Assembly (NCBI GenBank): GCA_003211655.1
Contig: QCSC01000007.1
Span: 1 to 37,572 of the forward strand
Direction: 5' to 3'
DNA: 37,572 bases
From: Prochlorococcus sp. AG-469-F22
GTDB lineage: Bacteria > Cyanobacteriota > Cyanobacteriia > PCC-6307 > Cyanobiaceae
Part shown: positions 27,952 to 34,019 of the stretch, piece by piece
Layout of the letters: each line of letters starts with the position of its first letter
Position numbering within the stretch: the first letter of the stretch is position 1
The notes under the pieces: generated by a model
Told to the model about the DNA's origin: nothing
Database searches by the model: none
The model's input: the letters and a program-made list of their open reading frames with translations, nothing else
Made by a program: the position numbers and the translations under genes

Positions 27952-28259
27952 ATGAAAATTTCTGAAAATTTAACTACTTCAGTAGTAGATCCAAAGACAA
28001 CAAGAAGAAAATATCCAGAAGCAAGGATAATAGTTCTTGAGGATAATTTCAATACGTTTGAACATCTTGCAAATTGTCCTGTAAGTATTATCCCTGGAAT
28101 AAGTAAAAAAAATCATGATTAATTGCGCGCGAAGTTGATAGGGAAGGGTCGGCAGAAGTATGGAGAGGACCCCTTGAGCAGGCAAAACTATATCATCAGC
28201 AACTTGTCACCAAAGGATTAACTATGGAACCAATTGAAAAAAAACATAGAAAATCATAA
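27952..28259 (+). pseudogene. clpS: Broken ClpS-like protease adaptor
   Basis: Two frames together spell a ClpS-type N-degron adaptor of about 102 residues. The first frame starts MKISENLTTSVVDPK and runs through ARIIVLEDNFNTFEHLANC to SIIPGISKK. The reading frame then shifts at an A8 run (28104-28111), and the second frame contains REGSAEVWRGPLEQAKLYHQQL and VTKGLTMEPIEKK. Restoring one base brings the halves into register but also exposes a TGA where ClpS-like relatives have Trp in a SWDL-type motif. So there are at least two lesions. Whether a functional clpS exists elsewhere cannot be seen. A reverse-strand open frame here is a shadow. Confidence 0.8.
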
Positions 28260-28345
28260 ATACAAGGGTGAATTAATTTTTTCAGAGTATTGGCTATATA
28301 GGAACTCTTCACACACTCATTTCTAATCACTAAACGCGCTGATTG

Positions 28346-28365
28346 AAAACATTAGGGTGTTTTTA
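28346..28365 (+). terminator. Short candidate terminator after the clpS remnant
   Basis: AAAACA (28346-28351) pairs with TGTTTT (28358-28363) around a 6-base loop, ending in T-rich sequence. The stem is AT-only and thus weak. Confidence 0.35.
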
Positions 28366-28464
28366 TTGCAATTTTATTTATGAGTGTGGTAAACATAATA
28401 TATAACGAATAAATAACAATACTCATCCTAATCCACGAAAAAAATTCTTAGTATAAATTAAAAT

Positions 28465-28562
28465 TTGTGTGTAAGAGAAGTTTTACTGAAAATGTGGAAA
28501 CAAGGAAACATTTGGTTTAGTAAAACTATTTAAAGATCTCTAAAATAAAGGTCTTTTTTTAT
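28465..28562 (+). ncRNA. yfr2: Yfr2-family small RNA
   Basis: A 12-13 bp stem (28479-28491 with 28516-28527; AGTTTTACTGAAA against TTTAGTAAAACT) presents a loop with two tandem GGAAACA motifs (28496-28502 and 28504-28510). This duplicated GGAAACA in the unpaired part is what I recall as the hallmark of Yfr2-type RNAs, which are abundant in marine picocyanobacteria. A TATAAAT -10 box (28452-28458) predicts a start near 28465. An intrinsic terminator (stem 28532-28556, AAAGATC with GGTCTTT, then T-run) ends it. At about 95 bases the size fits. Confidence 0.8.
28532..28560 (+). terminator. Terminator of the Yfr2-type RNA
   Basis: AAAGATC pairs with GGTCTTT (one G-U pair), followed by an uninterrupted T-run. 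Confidence 0.75.
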
Positions 28563-28778
28563 CTTCTAATTTTTAAATTTCATAATAAAATATTATTGTT
28601 AATTCAATAAATTTCATCCAGCATTAAAGAGTTATATTGCAATCAAAAGTTTAATAAAAATATGATATTTCTTCTGGAGAATCTCAACTTAAGAAAGATA
28701 CTAGTCTCTAATACAATTCTTAAACTAAAAGGTGTAGTTTGATAAGGGGTAGATGAAATTAATTTTTATTTATATTCT

Positions 28779-28961
28779 CTAAGCTCCTTGAGGAGCATAA
28801 TTGTAAACAGGAGTAACCAAACCGCCCCCATCATCATCGTCATCATCATCATTCCAGGGCAAATCACTAAGCATTAAAGCACTAGCAATAAATACAGTTA
28901 TGACTGGCGTGAACGGAAAAAGTATCGTATTTATCCAAGTGGTAAATTCTGGTTCAAGCAT
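28779..28961 (-). CDS. Small membrane protein with poly-Asp tail, 60 aa
   Basis: One or two membrane spans (about residues 9-32, WINTILFPFTPVITVFIASALML) are followed by PWN, seven Asp, three Gly and a short end LVTPVYNYAPQGA. The Asp run could bind a divalent metal or simply be a flexible tail. The ATG overlaps the stop of the upstream Hli gene in TAATG, so the two are translationally coupled. This links it to the Hli proteins and suggests a thylakoid location. No family name is recognised. Confidence 0.7.
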   Translation of the reverse strand: MLEPEFTTWINTILFPFTPVITVFIASALMLSDLPWNDDDDDDDGGGLVTPVYNYAPQGA

Positions 28962-29104
28962 TACACTATTCCGGGAATAATTTGTCCTGTAGATATGTAA
29001 GCTCCAACTAAAGCAATAATTCCTAAAAGTGCGAATCTACCATTTAATTTTTCTGCACTTATTTTTTGAGGATCAATGTGTCTTTGTTGATTATTGTTTT
29101 CCAT
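28961..29104 (-). CDS. hli: High-light-inducible protein (Hli)
   Basis: This 47-residue protein has the single chlorophyll-binding helix AEKLNGRFALLGIIALVGAYISTGQIIPGIV. The ExxNGRxAxxG motif marks the Hli/one-helix LHC-like family, which binds chlorophyll and carotenoid and protects photosystem II assembly intermediates in strong light. A short polar N-terminus (MENNNQQRHIDPQKI) precedes it. It lies between another Hli-like gene (14-base overlap upstream) and the poly-Asp protein (1-base overlap downstream), forming a three-gene coupled operon. Confidence 0.9.
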   Translation of the reverse strand: MENNNQQRHIDPQKISAEKLNGRFALLGIIALVGAYISTGQIIPGIV

Positions 29105-29249
29105 TAAAAAAAATACCTGGGATAAGTTGACCTGTTGTTACATATGTTCCTACTAAGACCATGAAAGCCATCATCGCTGGTCTTCCAATTGCTCTGTCAA
29201 GGATATCTTTGTTAGAGTTCGTAAAAATTAATACAATATTAAGAATCAT
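29091..29249 (-). CDS. hli: Hli-like one-helix protein, 52 aa
   Basis: The helix region reads DRAIGRPAMMAFMVLVGTYVTTGQLIPGIFF. It keeps the DxxxGRxAM pattern and the TTGQLIPG end of Hli proteins, but has Asp for the usual Glu and Ile for the Asn before GR. The N-terminus MILNIVLIFTNSNKDIL is unusually hydrophobic. The end FFNGKQ reads through the start of the next Hli gene, overlapping it by 14 bases. The A8/T8 run at the overlap (29106-29113) could allow slippage. Confidence 0.8.
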   Translation of the reverse strand: MILNIVLIFTNSNKDILDRAIGRPAMMAFMVLVGTYVTTGQLIPGIFFNGKQ

Positions 29250-29408
29250 AACACTAATATTACAGAAAGTAAACGAAACAACCTGAAAGACCTGAATTTC
29301 TGTGTTAAGTTTTACGTAAATGTAACATTAATGTATAGAAGTAAAAAAAAGAATACTATTTGGAATTTAATTGATGTTTTAATCATTAATAGTCATTATT
29401 TTTTCATT

Positions 29409-29591
29409 TTAAAAATTAAATAAACAAAGTTCATTTTTAGAAACGACTCTTATTTTGTAATCTGGATATCTTCTTTTCCACCAATTGTTTATTGATATTG
29501 CAATTCCATTCAAATCTTCACAACAGATATGTACCCATATAATATTATCTTGATCTTGCTTAAAAAATTTACAATTCGTAGGTGAATTCAT
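29409..29591 (-). CDS. Hypothetical 60 aa soluble protein
   Basis: A small Cys- and Trp-containing protein (IIWVHICCEDLNGIAISINNWWKRRYPDYKIRVVSKNE). The last part looks like a short alpha/beta fold with a CC pair and two Trp, which suggests a genuine protein. Its ATG overlaps the TGA of the 29-residue membrane peptide by 4 bases (ATGA), so it is the third member of a coupled operon led by the NTF2-like gene. No family is recognised. Confidence 0.65.
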   Translation of the reverse strand: MNSPTNCKFFKQDQDNIIWVHICCEDLNGIAISINNWWKRRYPDYKIRVVSKNELCLFNF

Positions 29592-29677
29592 TTAATAAAG
29601 TAAATAATTAAACCTATAAAAGAACTTCCTACAAGTAGCAAGACCATTAATAAAGCTATTAACTTTGCTAAACCCAT
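29588..29677 (-). CDS. 29-residue single-span membrane peptide
   Basis: The peptide is one membrane helix (MGLAKLIALLMVLLLVGSSFIGLIIYFIK) with a Lys at each end. Its ATG lies inside the last codons of the NTF2-like gene (10-base overlap) and its TGA overlaps the start of the next gene by 4 bases. Such precise nesting is the main evidence that it is translated. It may act as a membrane anchor or a regulator for its neighbours. It is too short for routine gene callers. Confidence 0.6.
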   Translation of the reverse strand: MGLAKLIALLMVLLLVGSSFIGLIIYFIK

Positions 29678-30057
29678 AAAGATAAATCCGAATCACCTGT
29701 TGATCTCTGCATCCAATGAATTTTCCAAACATTACCAACTTTTTTAAAAATAGAAGTGACTGTTGGCAAATCATCATTAGGAGTCCCTTTATATCTGAAT
29801 TTTGAACCAAGAGTGAAAATGCACATTGCGACATTATCACTTAGAAATTCGAATCGGTGAATTTTTGTTATTTCTGCTTTTTCTTGTACGACATCTCCAG
29901 AATTCATCATTTCTTCAAATCCTTGTGCGCTTATAGGATTGCCACTTGGCCTGATAAGTAAAAAATTGGGAGTTGAGTTGTTTATGAAAAAAGAACCCAT
30001 CTTTTCTGGGGATGCAAGCTCATCTAACAATGAAATAATTTTTTCTTTATCAGTCAT
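29668..30057 (-). CDS. NTF2-like fold protein, 129 aa
   Basis: The pattern of an N-terminal helix pair (DKEKIISLLDELASPEKMGSFF) followed by strands (FLLIRPSGNPISAQGFEEMM, VAMCIFTLGSKFRYKGTP, VTSIFKKVGNVWKIHWMQRST) is that of SnoaL/NTF2-like proteins, which form a cone-shaped pocket used for binding or catalysis on small molecules. The VWKIHWMQRS block near the end is characteristic. No catalytic residues can be assigned. It leads a three-gene overlapping operon with the 29 aa membrane peptide and a 60 aa protein. Confidence 0.8.
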   Translation of the reverse strand: MTDKEKIISLLDELASPEKMGSFFINNSTPNFLLIRPSGNPISAQGFEEMMNSGDVVQEKAEITKIHRFEFLSDNVAMCIFTLGSKFRYKGTPNDDLPTVTSIFKKVGNVWKIHWMQRSTGDSDLSLWV

Positions 30058-30161
30058 AAGACATGTGAATTTTATCTATTCATTTTAGACATACTGTCAA
30101 TAATCCATTTGTTTTTAATAAGTGTAAATATTTATCGTCAAACAAACTAATTTTTTAAGTA

Positions 30162-30335
30162 TTAACTTGCTGTATCTTCTTGGGCCCATTCTTTATGTTT
30201 TTGTTCTAGATCTGTAACTGAATCCCTTTGATAAGTTAACTTTAAATGATTATGAGCTAGCTGATCTTTAGCTACCGTCATATCGTTTGAAAAGAATTTC
30301 AATGGTTCTACTTTCATGCCTTTTTTATTTTCCAT
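30162..30335 (-). CDS. Hypothetical 57 aa soluble protein
   Basis: It starts MENKKGMKVEPLKFFSND and continues into a charged helix TVAKDQLAHNHLKLTYQRDSVTDLEQKHKEWAQED. The long stretch with regularly spaced Leu and charged residues predicts a helical hairpin or short coiled coil. Composition is clearly protein-like. No family name is recognised. It is a monocistronic or loosely linked member of the minus-strand micro-gene run. Confidence 0.65.
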   Translation of the reverse strand: MENKKGMKVEPLKFFSNDMTVAKDQLAHNHLKLTYQRDSVTDLEQKHKEWAQEDTAS

Positions 30336-30443
30336 AGCTTCTTCAATTATTAAATAACGTTACATTTATAAAATGTTTTTATAAAAAGCTCCAGAAATTT
30401 AATCTTTTATTTGGATTTGCTTTACAGATTTAGAGGGAATTAC

Positions 30444-30650
30444 TTATTTAGAGGGGGTTAAGATTTGAGTTGGAAGCCAACTGGGTTTATCCATAATCCA
30501 TTTATCTCTGTCTTCATATTTAACTGTCCATAAAAGAAAAGAAGATATTTGCTTTAAAGATACTCCAAGTATGAATCTTGTTCTTGGACTGAAAGGAATA
30601 AATCCAACTATTGAAATTAATAGAATTAATCTAAAAATAGTTTTAATCAT
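30444..30650 (-). CDS. Small membrane-anchored protein, 68 aa
   Basis: An N-terminal hydrophobic segment (FRLILLISIVGFIPF) is followed by a second moderately hydrophobic stretch (LKQISSFLLWTV) and a polar end with DKWIMDKPSWLPTQI. It could be a signal-anchor protein with one exposed domain. It starts 31 bases after the DUF3764 gene ends on the same strand, and may share its transcript. Confidence 0.6.
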   Translation of the reverse strand: MIKTIFRLILLISIVGFIPFSPRTRFILGVSLKQISSFLLWTVKYEDRDKWIMDKPSWLPTQILTPSK

Positions 30651-30681
30651 TTAAAAATATTATGGAATAAATTTGGAAATT

Positions 30682-30951
30682 TTATTTAAGCCAAATACTT
30701 GGAAAAGCAGTACTCATATCTGCACCATTTTTTTTAAAGATATAAAAATTCTGCTGAATATGTTTATCTACAACTCCTTCTTCAGCCTGAGCAATCACTA
30801 TTGATTTATGAGGATTATCTTTACTAACTCCTCTATATAAAATTTTTATATTTTTTTCTGCTCTAGCTGGAGCTTCATCTTTATCAAAGATATCTACCCA
30901 TTCATCAAAAGGGATATTTATATGTAATGTACAAACAGTTGTTTCGGTCAC
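30682..30951 (-). CDS. DUF3764-family protein
   Basis: The sequence matches my memory of DUF3764: an opening of alternating strand residues VCTLHINIPFDEWVDIFD, then ILYRGVSKDNPHKSIVIAQAEEG and a helix leading to FYIFKKNGADMS. Members are about 90 residues, cyanobacterial, and predicted to adopt a ferredoxin-like dimeric alpha-beta barrel. Function is unknown. A purine-rich AGAAAGGAG precedes in the leader, though not at ideal spacing. Confidence 0.8.
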   Translation of the reverse strand: MTETTVCTLHINIPFDEWVDIFDKDEAPARAEKNIKILYRGVSKDNPHKSIVIAQAEEGVVDKHIQQNFYIFKKNGADMSTAFPSIWLK

Positions 30952-31312
30952 AAAAGAAAGGAGATGATTCGCTCTACTTTAGATCAATAATCAATGGATT
31001 TAATTACTCCTCAGTTTAAATCAATTAACAATGACTTTTATACCGAGCGTAAATATAGGCGGAACGAAGCCAATATTAACTACGCCTTTTGTTTTTAGCA
31101 AGATAAAATTTTATGTATTAGATTCATGCTGATACAAAGTAAATTTGAGGTTAATTTTGTTCTAAATATCAAGATTTAATATACGGCAGAAGTGCAAACA
31201 TAAATTCTTAAAATCAATTATTCGTAGAACTTTCTTTTAGGAGTATAAAAATGTTTTTAATTATTTAGCCGCCACTAATCAAGAAAAAAAGATTGACTAC
31301 TGACTTTAGTAA
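30952..31312. other. Intergenic stretch without a supported gene
   Basis: About 360 bases hold only fragmentary frames. One 33-codon plus-strand frame from about 31031 contains a locally G+C-richer patch (31059-31090) but has no ribosome site. A TTAGGAG sits 8 bases before an ATG at 31251 that opens only five codons. Confidence 0.4.
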
Positions 31313-31399
31313 TCAACCTCTTAACTTAGTTATGTGTAGTAGTAAACATTTGGCTGCTTAAACCAATCTAATGAACTTCTCTGGTGGACTATCGATCAT
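31313..31399 (-). pseudogene. Possible tiny gene with in-frame stop
   Basis: An ATG at 31399 follows a good GGAGGG site. The frame MIDSPPEKFIRLV meets TAA after 13 codons, then continues open (AAKCLLLHITKLRG) to TGA at 31313. Reading CAA for TAA would make a 28-residue peptide. This could be a recent nonsense mutation, a 13-residue peptide or chance. Confidence 0.22.
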
Positions 31400-31488
31400 T
31401 TCTAATCCCTCCGTTTAGTTAACTAGAAATTAGTACGAATAAGTTTTTTTGTATATGCGTAGATATGCTGATTTATTTAAAACTTAGT

Positions 31489-31578
31489 ATGAAAAAACTT
31501 TTTATTATTATTATTATTTTTTTTCAAAGTTTTCAACAGATAACGCTTAATAATTATTTTAGGTATTCTTACGCTTGA
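31489..31578 (+). CDS. Possible signal-peptide-like leader peptide, 29 aa
   Basis: MKKLFIIIIIFFQSF then a polar end. The Ile run is encoded by an ATT repeat, which is low complexity, and there is no Shine-Dalgarno, so chance is likely. It is recorded because it lies just before the promoter of the cysteine-protein trio. Confidence 0.2.
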   Translation: MKKLFIIIIIFFQSFQQITLNNYFRYSYA

Positions 31579-31582
31579 TTTT

Positions 31583-31600
31583 TATAAGTAGTACGTACTA
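31583..31600 (+). promoter_or_regulatory. Promoter with 12-bp perfect palindrome
   Basis: A TATAAG -10-like box (31583-31588) is directly followed by the perfect palindrome TAGTACGTACTA (31589-31600). The palindrome would cover the expected transcription start of the three-gene cluster at 31632-32245. This is a natural place for a dimeric repressor or activator. Confidence 0.45.
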
Positions 31601-31631
31601 GATAACACTCAAATCAAAGGAGGTTAATCAA

Positions 31632-31793
31632 ATGACCAACTTAGGATTAGAGCTACTCATATTGACTGTCTTACTTATTTATTTTGGAGTTTTTATGACT
31701 CAAAGTATTTATAAACAATATGAAAAAGCCTATTTACGCAAAACTATTTTTTGCACCAAATCAAAAAGTGACCCCTATTGCATCGCTGAATAA
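31632..31793 (+). CDS. Single-span micro-protein with Cx8C tail, 53 aa
   Basis: It has an N-terminal membrane span (LGLELLILTVLLIYFGVFM) and a cytosolic or lumenal tail ending FCTKSKSDPYCIAE, with two cysteines separated by eight residues. The ribosome site AAAGGAGGTTAATCA (31616-31630) is near-perfect, rare for this AT-rich genome, and the same 15 bases recur before the next gene. It is the first of a plus-strand trio of small cysteine-containing proteins. The family is not recognised. Confidence 0.75.
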   Translation: MTNLGLELLILTVLLIYFGVFMTQSIYKQYEKAYLRKTIFCTKSKSDPYCIAE

Positions 31794-31830
31794 CTAGGGT
31801 TTAAAACATTTCTAAAAAAGGAGGTTAATC

Positions 31831-32013
31831 ATGTCTTGCGGGAATCCATATAAACACATGCTCCAAAATACAGTTAATTCTTTTGTAGGTATATTTACTG
31901 CTCTTGAGTCAAACTCGAGAGCTTTAACTGATGACCAAATGGAATGCATGCAATTTGGGATTTGTTCTTTTGTTCCAAAGACATCAGAAGAAATTCCTTA
32001 TTTTCATTACTAA
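31831..32013 (+). CDS. Cysteine-containing micro-protein, 60 aa
   Basis: A soluble protein with three or four cysteines: CGNPYK at the N-terminus and ECMQFGICSFVPK toward the end, between them a helical segment (HMLQNTVNSFVGIFTALESN). It uses the same 15-base ribosome-site repeat (31817-31831), here ending at the ATG itself. It lies 37 bases after the first gene and 13 bases before the third, so the three are one operon. No known family. Confidence 0.75.
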   Translation: MSCGNPYKHMLQNTVNSFVGIFTALESNSRALTDDQMECMQFGICSFVPKTSEEIPYFHY

Positions 32014-32026
32014 TTAGGAGAAAAAG

Positions 32027-32245
32027 ATGAAGATTAAAAAAACCCTCAATTTACCCCAAAAGTACTTTAATGACTTCCACAACTTCTTTAATAACGCTAA
32101 CGAAGAATTAGTTTCATATACTTATATTCCTGAGTACCTAAGAAAAAATACTGAAAAAAATTCAGAAGCTTTAATCAAAAGTTATTGGGATAAGGAATGT
32201 TTAAATCATCCTACTAATCAGCATTGTTTAGTCTATTGTGATTAA
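32027..32245 (+). CDS. Micro-protein with CP12-like C-terminal cysteine motif, 72 aa
   Basis: The N-terminal part is helical (LPQKYFNDFHNFFNNANEELVSYTYIPEYLRKN). The C-terminus reads KECLNHPTNQHCLVYCD: C-x3-P-x4-C-x2-Y, the same spacing as the C-terminal GAPDH-binding disulfide loop of CP12 (C-x2-NP-x4-C-x2-YD). True CP12 has Asn before Pro, here His, and the AWD core of CP12 is absent. A redox-sensitive binding role is possible but inferred. The ribosome site is TAGGAGA (32015-32021 region). Confidence 0.75.
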   Translation: MKIKKTLNLPQKYFNDFHNFFNNANEELVSYTYIPEYLRKNTEKNSEALIKSYWDKECLNHPTNQHCLVYCD

Positions 32246-32517
32246 CTTTTTTAACTCTTTCTATCCCAACTAGTTTATTGATTACAAGTAAATGTATCCA
32301 TATCTTTTTTTTAAGAAGAACTTGCTAATGGATTTGAATAGATTAAATTATTAATATAAGATTTAGGTAGATTATAAAAAAGTTGATCTGATCAATTATT
32401 TTTGAATTACTATTTTTAGAATTAAAGTTAGAAAATTTATTTTTAGAGTTTGAAATATTTATTAGAATACTCATTAAGTGTTTTGCTTTATTTAAACAAT
32501 ATTTACAATCTTACTAT

Positions 32518-32772
32518 TTAAATAAAACCAGGAATTATCCATCCAAAAAAACCATAATTAACGACCAAGGCCAATAAACCAACCATGGCTAACCTTCCAT
32601 TGGTTATTTCAGCATTTTTCCAATAGCTTTTTTTTCTGTTGTTCATATGGGGGGGGGTTTGGGGATCAAATAAATTGGACTCTAGAGGCTCTTGTAATCT
32701 CTTTATGGTGTAAAGCGTAAATTGCAATGTTATAGCTATAACGACAATTATAAAACCAGTAAGCGGGCTCAT
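32518..32772 (-). CDS. hli: Hli protein fused to an N-terminal membrane segment across a C9 tract
   Basis: Residues 43-84 are an ordinary Hli protein: MNNRKKSYWKNAEITNGRLAMVGLLALVVNYGFFGWIIPGFI, with ExxNGRxAMVG. Upstream in the same frame are an extra membrane span (TGFIIVVIAITLQFTLYTI) and a linker SNLFDPQTPPH. The linker is encoded across a run of nine C (plus strand G, 32649-32657), and an internal ATG (32646) just after the run could start the Hli part alone. The gene follows another hli gene by 4 bases. Confidence 0.88.
   Translation of the reverse strand: MSPLTGFIIVVIAITLQFTLYTIKRLQEPLESNLFDPQTPPHMNNRKKSYWKNAEITNGRLAMVGLLALVVNYGFFGWIIPGFI
32649..32657. repeat. Nine-base G/C homopolymer inside an hli gene
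   Basis: This G9 (C9 on the coding strand) is, in a genome of about 30% G+C, the only long G or C run I noticed in the window. It is immediately before the internal ATG of the Hli domain. Loss or gain of one or two bases would separate the N-terminal span from the Hli domain. Confidence 0.9.
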
Positions 32773-32776
32773 TAGA

Positions 32777-32911
32777 TTAAACGAATCCAGGTATGATTTG
32801 ACCAGTTGTTAAATAAGCACCAACCGCCGCGATAAAACCAATCATCGCGAATCGCCCATTAAGTTGTTCAGCAACAATTTTTTCTTTTTCAACAGATTTA
32901 ATTTTTGACAT
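32777..32911 (-). CDS. hli: High-light-inducible protein (Hli)
   Basis: A 44-residue canonical Hli protein: a charged N-terminus MSKIKSVEKEKIV followed by AEQLNGRFAMIGFIAAVGAYLTTGQIIPGFV. The ExxNGRFAMIG motif gives chlorophyll-binding Glu, Asn and Arg, and the TTGQIIPG end is typical of marine Prochlorococcus and phage-type hli. Its codons for Gly and Arg (GGG, CGA, GCG) are a little more G+C-rich than its neighbours. It is the first gene of a two-hli operon. Confidence 0.92.
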   Translation of the reverse strand: MSKIKSVEKEKIVAEQLNGRFAMIGFIAAVGAYLTTGQIIPGFV

Positions 32912-33079
32912 TTTATTATAATAAATATTAATTAATGTAACACAAAATTTACCTATTGTAATAAAATGAGCAAAAAGAGGTTATTCCTAGCTATTTATTA
33001 ACGTTTATGTTACATAATTGTTAATAAAGACTTTGATTTGTAAATTTTAAATTTTTTTTCTCTAAACTATTTTTATTTG

Positions 33080-33199
33080 TTAGTTATTTTTGTTTATTTG
33101 AGGTAAGTAAAACTTGTTCCCAAGAGTATAGCCAATTGACATTAATACTAAACCTATCAGCTGAGGTAGATGTGCATTTGCTAAAGAAATTTTATCCAT
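33080..33199 (-). CDS. Small membrane peptide, 39 aa
   Basis: One membrane span (about residues 10-27, LPQLIGLVLMSIGYTLGNKF) with short polar ends. The sequence has a conserved look (ANAHLPQLIGLVLMSIGYTLG) and no obvious ribosome site. It lies between two minus-strand genes in the Hli neighbourhood, so a thylakoid function is a guess. No family recognised. Confidence 0.5.
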   Translation of the reverse strand: MDKISLANAHLPQLIGLVLMSIGYTLGNKFYLPQINKNN

Positions 33200-33281
33200 T
33201 ATTTGAACTAGTTAAAAGATTATAATAGTTAATAATTATTTATTCTGTAGTCTTTTATTAAATTTATTTAAATTGGAAAGT

Positions 33282-33443
33282 TTAATAATCGATTTCACCA
33301 GATTCTTTTAATGAATTAACAATTCTCTCATTTTCAGTGTTCAAATTTTCCAATGCTGATTTAGTAAATTGTTCTTTGGCTTCAAATTTTGCGGAACGGA
33401 TTATTTTTTTTTTAGGCCATTTCTTATTTTGCTCTTGCTTCAT
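33282..33443 (-). CDS. Hypothetical 53 aa charged helical protein
   Basis: A strongly basic N-terminus (MKQEQNKKWPKKKIIRSAKF) is followed by an amphipathic helix (EAKEQFTKSALENLNTENERIVNSLKESGEIDY). This could bind nucleic acid or membrane through the Lys-rich end. No family recognised, but the regular helix pattern and clean frame support a real gene. Confidence 0.6.
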   Translation of the reverse strand: MKQEQNKKWPKKKIIRSAKFEAKEQFTKSALENLNTENERIVNSLKESGEIDY

Positions 33444-33636
33444 TTTAAATTTATTTCTTCGTAAATATTAAAAGAAAGAGTTTTTTATTAAAGTATGAAT
33501 TTTTACCAAAAATTAGTTAATAATTATTATTTACAAACTTTTTTTTAATTATTTAGCTAACGATTCTAATCAAAAAATTTAAGTTTAAAATATCATTAAA
33601 ATTTATCTTAGGGTCTTTTGGAATAATTTAAATTGC
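33444..33636. other. AT-rich gap
   Basis: Nothing convincing is seen. A 17-codon plus-strand frame (from about 33496) is likely chance. Confidence 0.4.
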
Positions 33637-33843
33637 TCAATCTTTTGGAAGCCTTAACCAACCGCTAGTCCATGTTGATTTTAGAGTTAACCAAGAAATC
33701 CTTTTAATATCTTTTTTGTTTTTTGTTGGGAATAGATCTACCCATCTTTTGTCATTTTTACCACCATAGGCCTTTACTTGATAATGACGATTTCCTTCGA
33801 TTGTTTTTGGTGCTGTCCAGCAATTTGTGGGAGGCCATTTCAT
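33637..33843 (-). CDS. Hypothetical 68 aa Trp-rich basic protein
   Basis: Soluble and basic, with six or seven Trp and a C-terminal block WLTLKSTWTSGWLRLPKD. The front half (MKWPPTNCWTAPKTIEGNRHYQVKAYGGKNDKRWVDLFP) reads like beta strands, suggesting a small beta-barrel. This sort of Trp-containing basic micro-protein is frequent in picocyanobacterial islands. Family not named. Confidence 0.65.
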   Translation of the reverse strand: MKWPPTNCWTAPKTIEGNRHYQVKAYGGKNDKRWVDLFPTKNKKDIKRISWLTLKSTWTSGWLRLPKD

Positions 33844-33868
33844 ATAGTAATTTTCAAAAAAATGAATT

Positions 33869-33955
33869 TTATAACGTGCTATTGCCTGTTGAAACTAAAC
33901 CATAGTATGCAATAGTTCCAAGAATCAAAACTATACCCAATACTCGAATAATCAT
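33869..33955 (-). CDS. 28-residue membrane peptide
   Basis: A single span (MIIRVLGIVLILGTIAYYGL) with a short polar tail VSTGNSTL. It ends 25 bases before the Trp-rich gene starts on the same strand. Its only support is a clean hydrophobic frame and position. Too short for routine calling. Confidence 0.4.
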   Translation of the reverse strand: MIIRVLGIVLILGTIAYYGLVSTGNSTL

Positions 33956-34019
33956 TTTTTAATAATATTTAATTTTGAATAATATTAAAAATAAATCAAT
34001 GAGTAAAATAATTGTTTTC

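Noticed and set aside
27979-28185. 68-codon minus-strand open frame
   Set aside because: It is the reverse of the clpS-like pseudogene, whose plus-strand homology is clear.
29592-29840. 82-codon minus-strand open frame
   Set aside because: Overlaps the NTF2-like gene and the 29-residue peptide in another frame; those have better protein character and coupled starts.
32311-32474. Minus-strand frame rich in Asn and Ser between the trio and the hli pair
   Set aside because: Careful reading shows it stops after about 43 codons of low-complexity sequence with no ribosome site.
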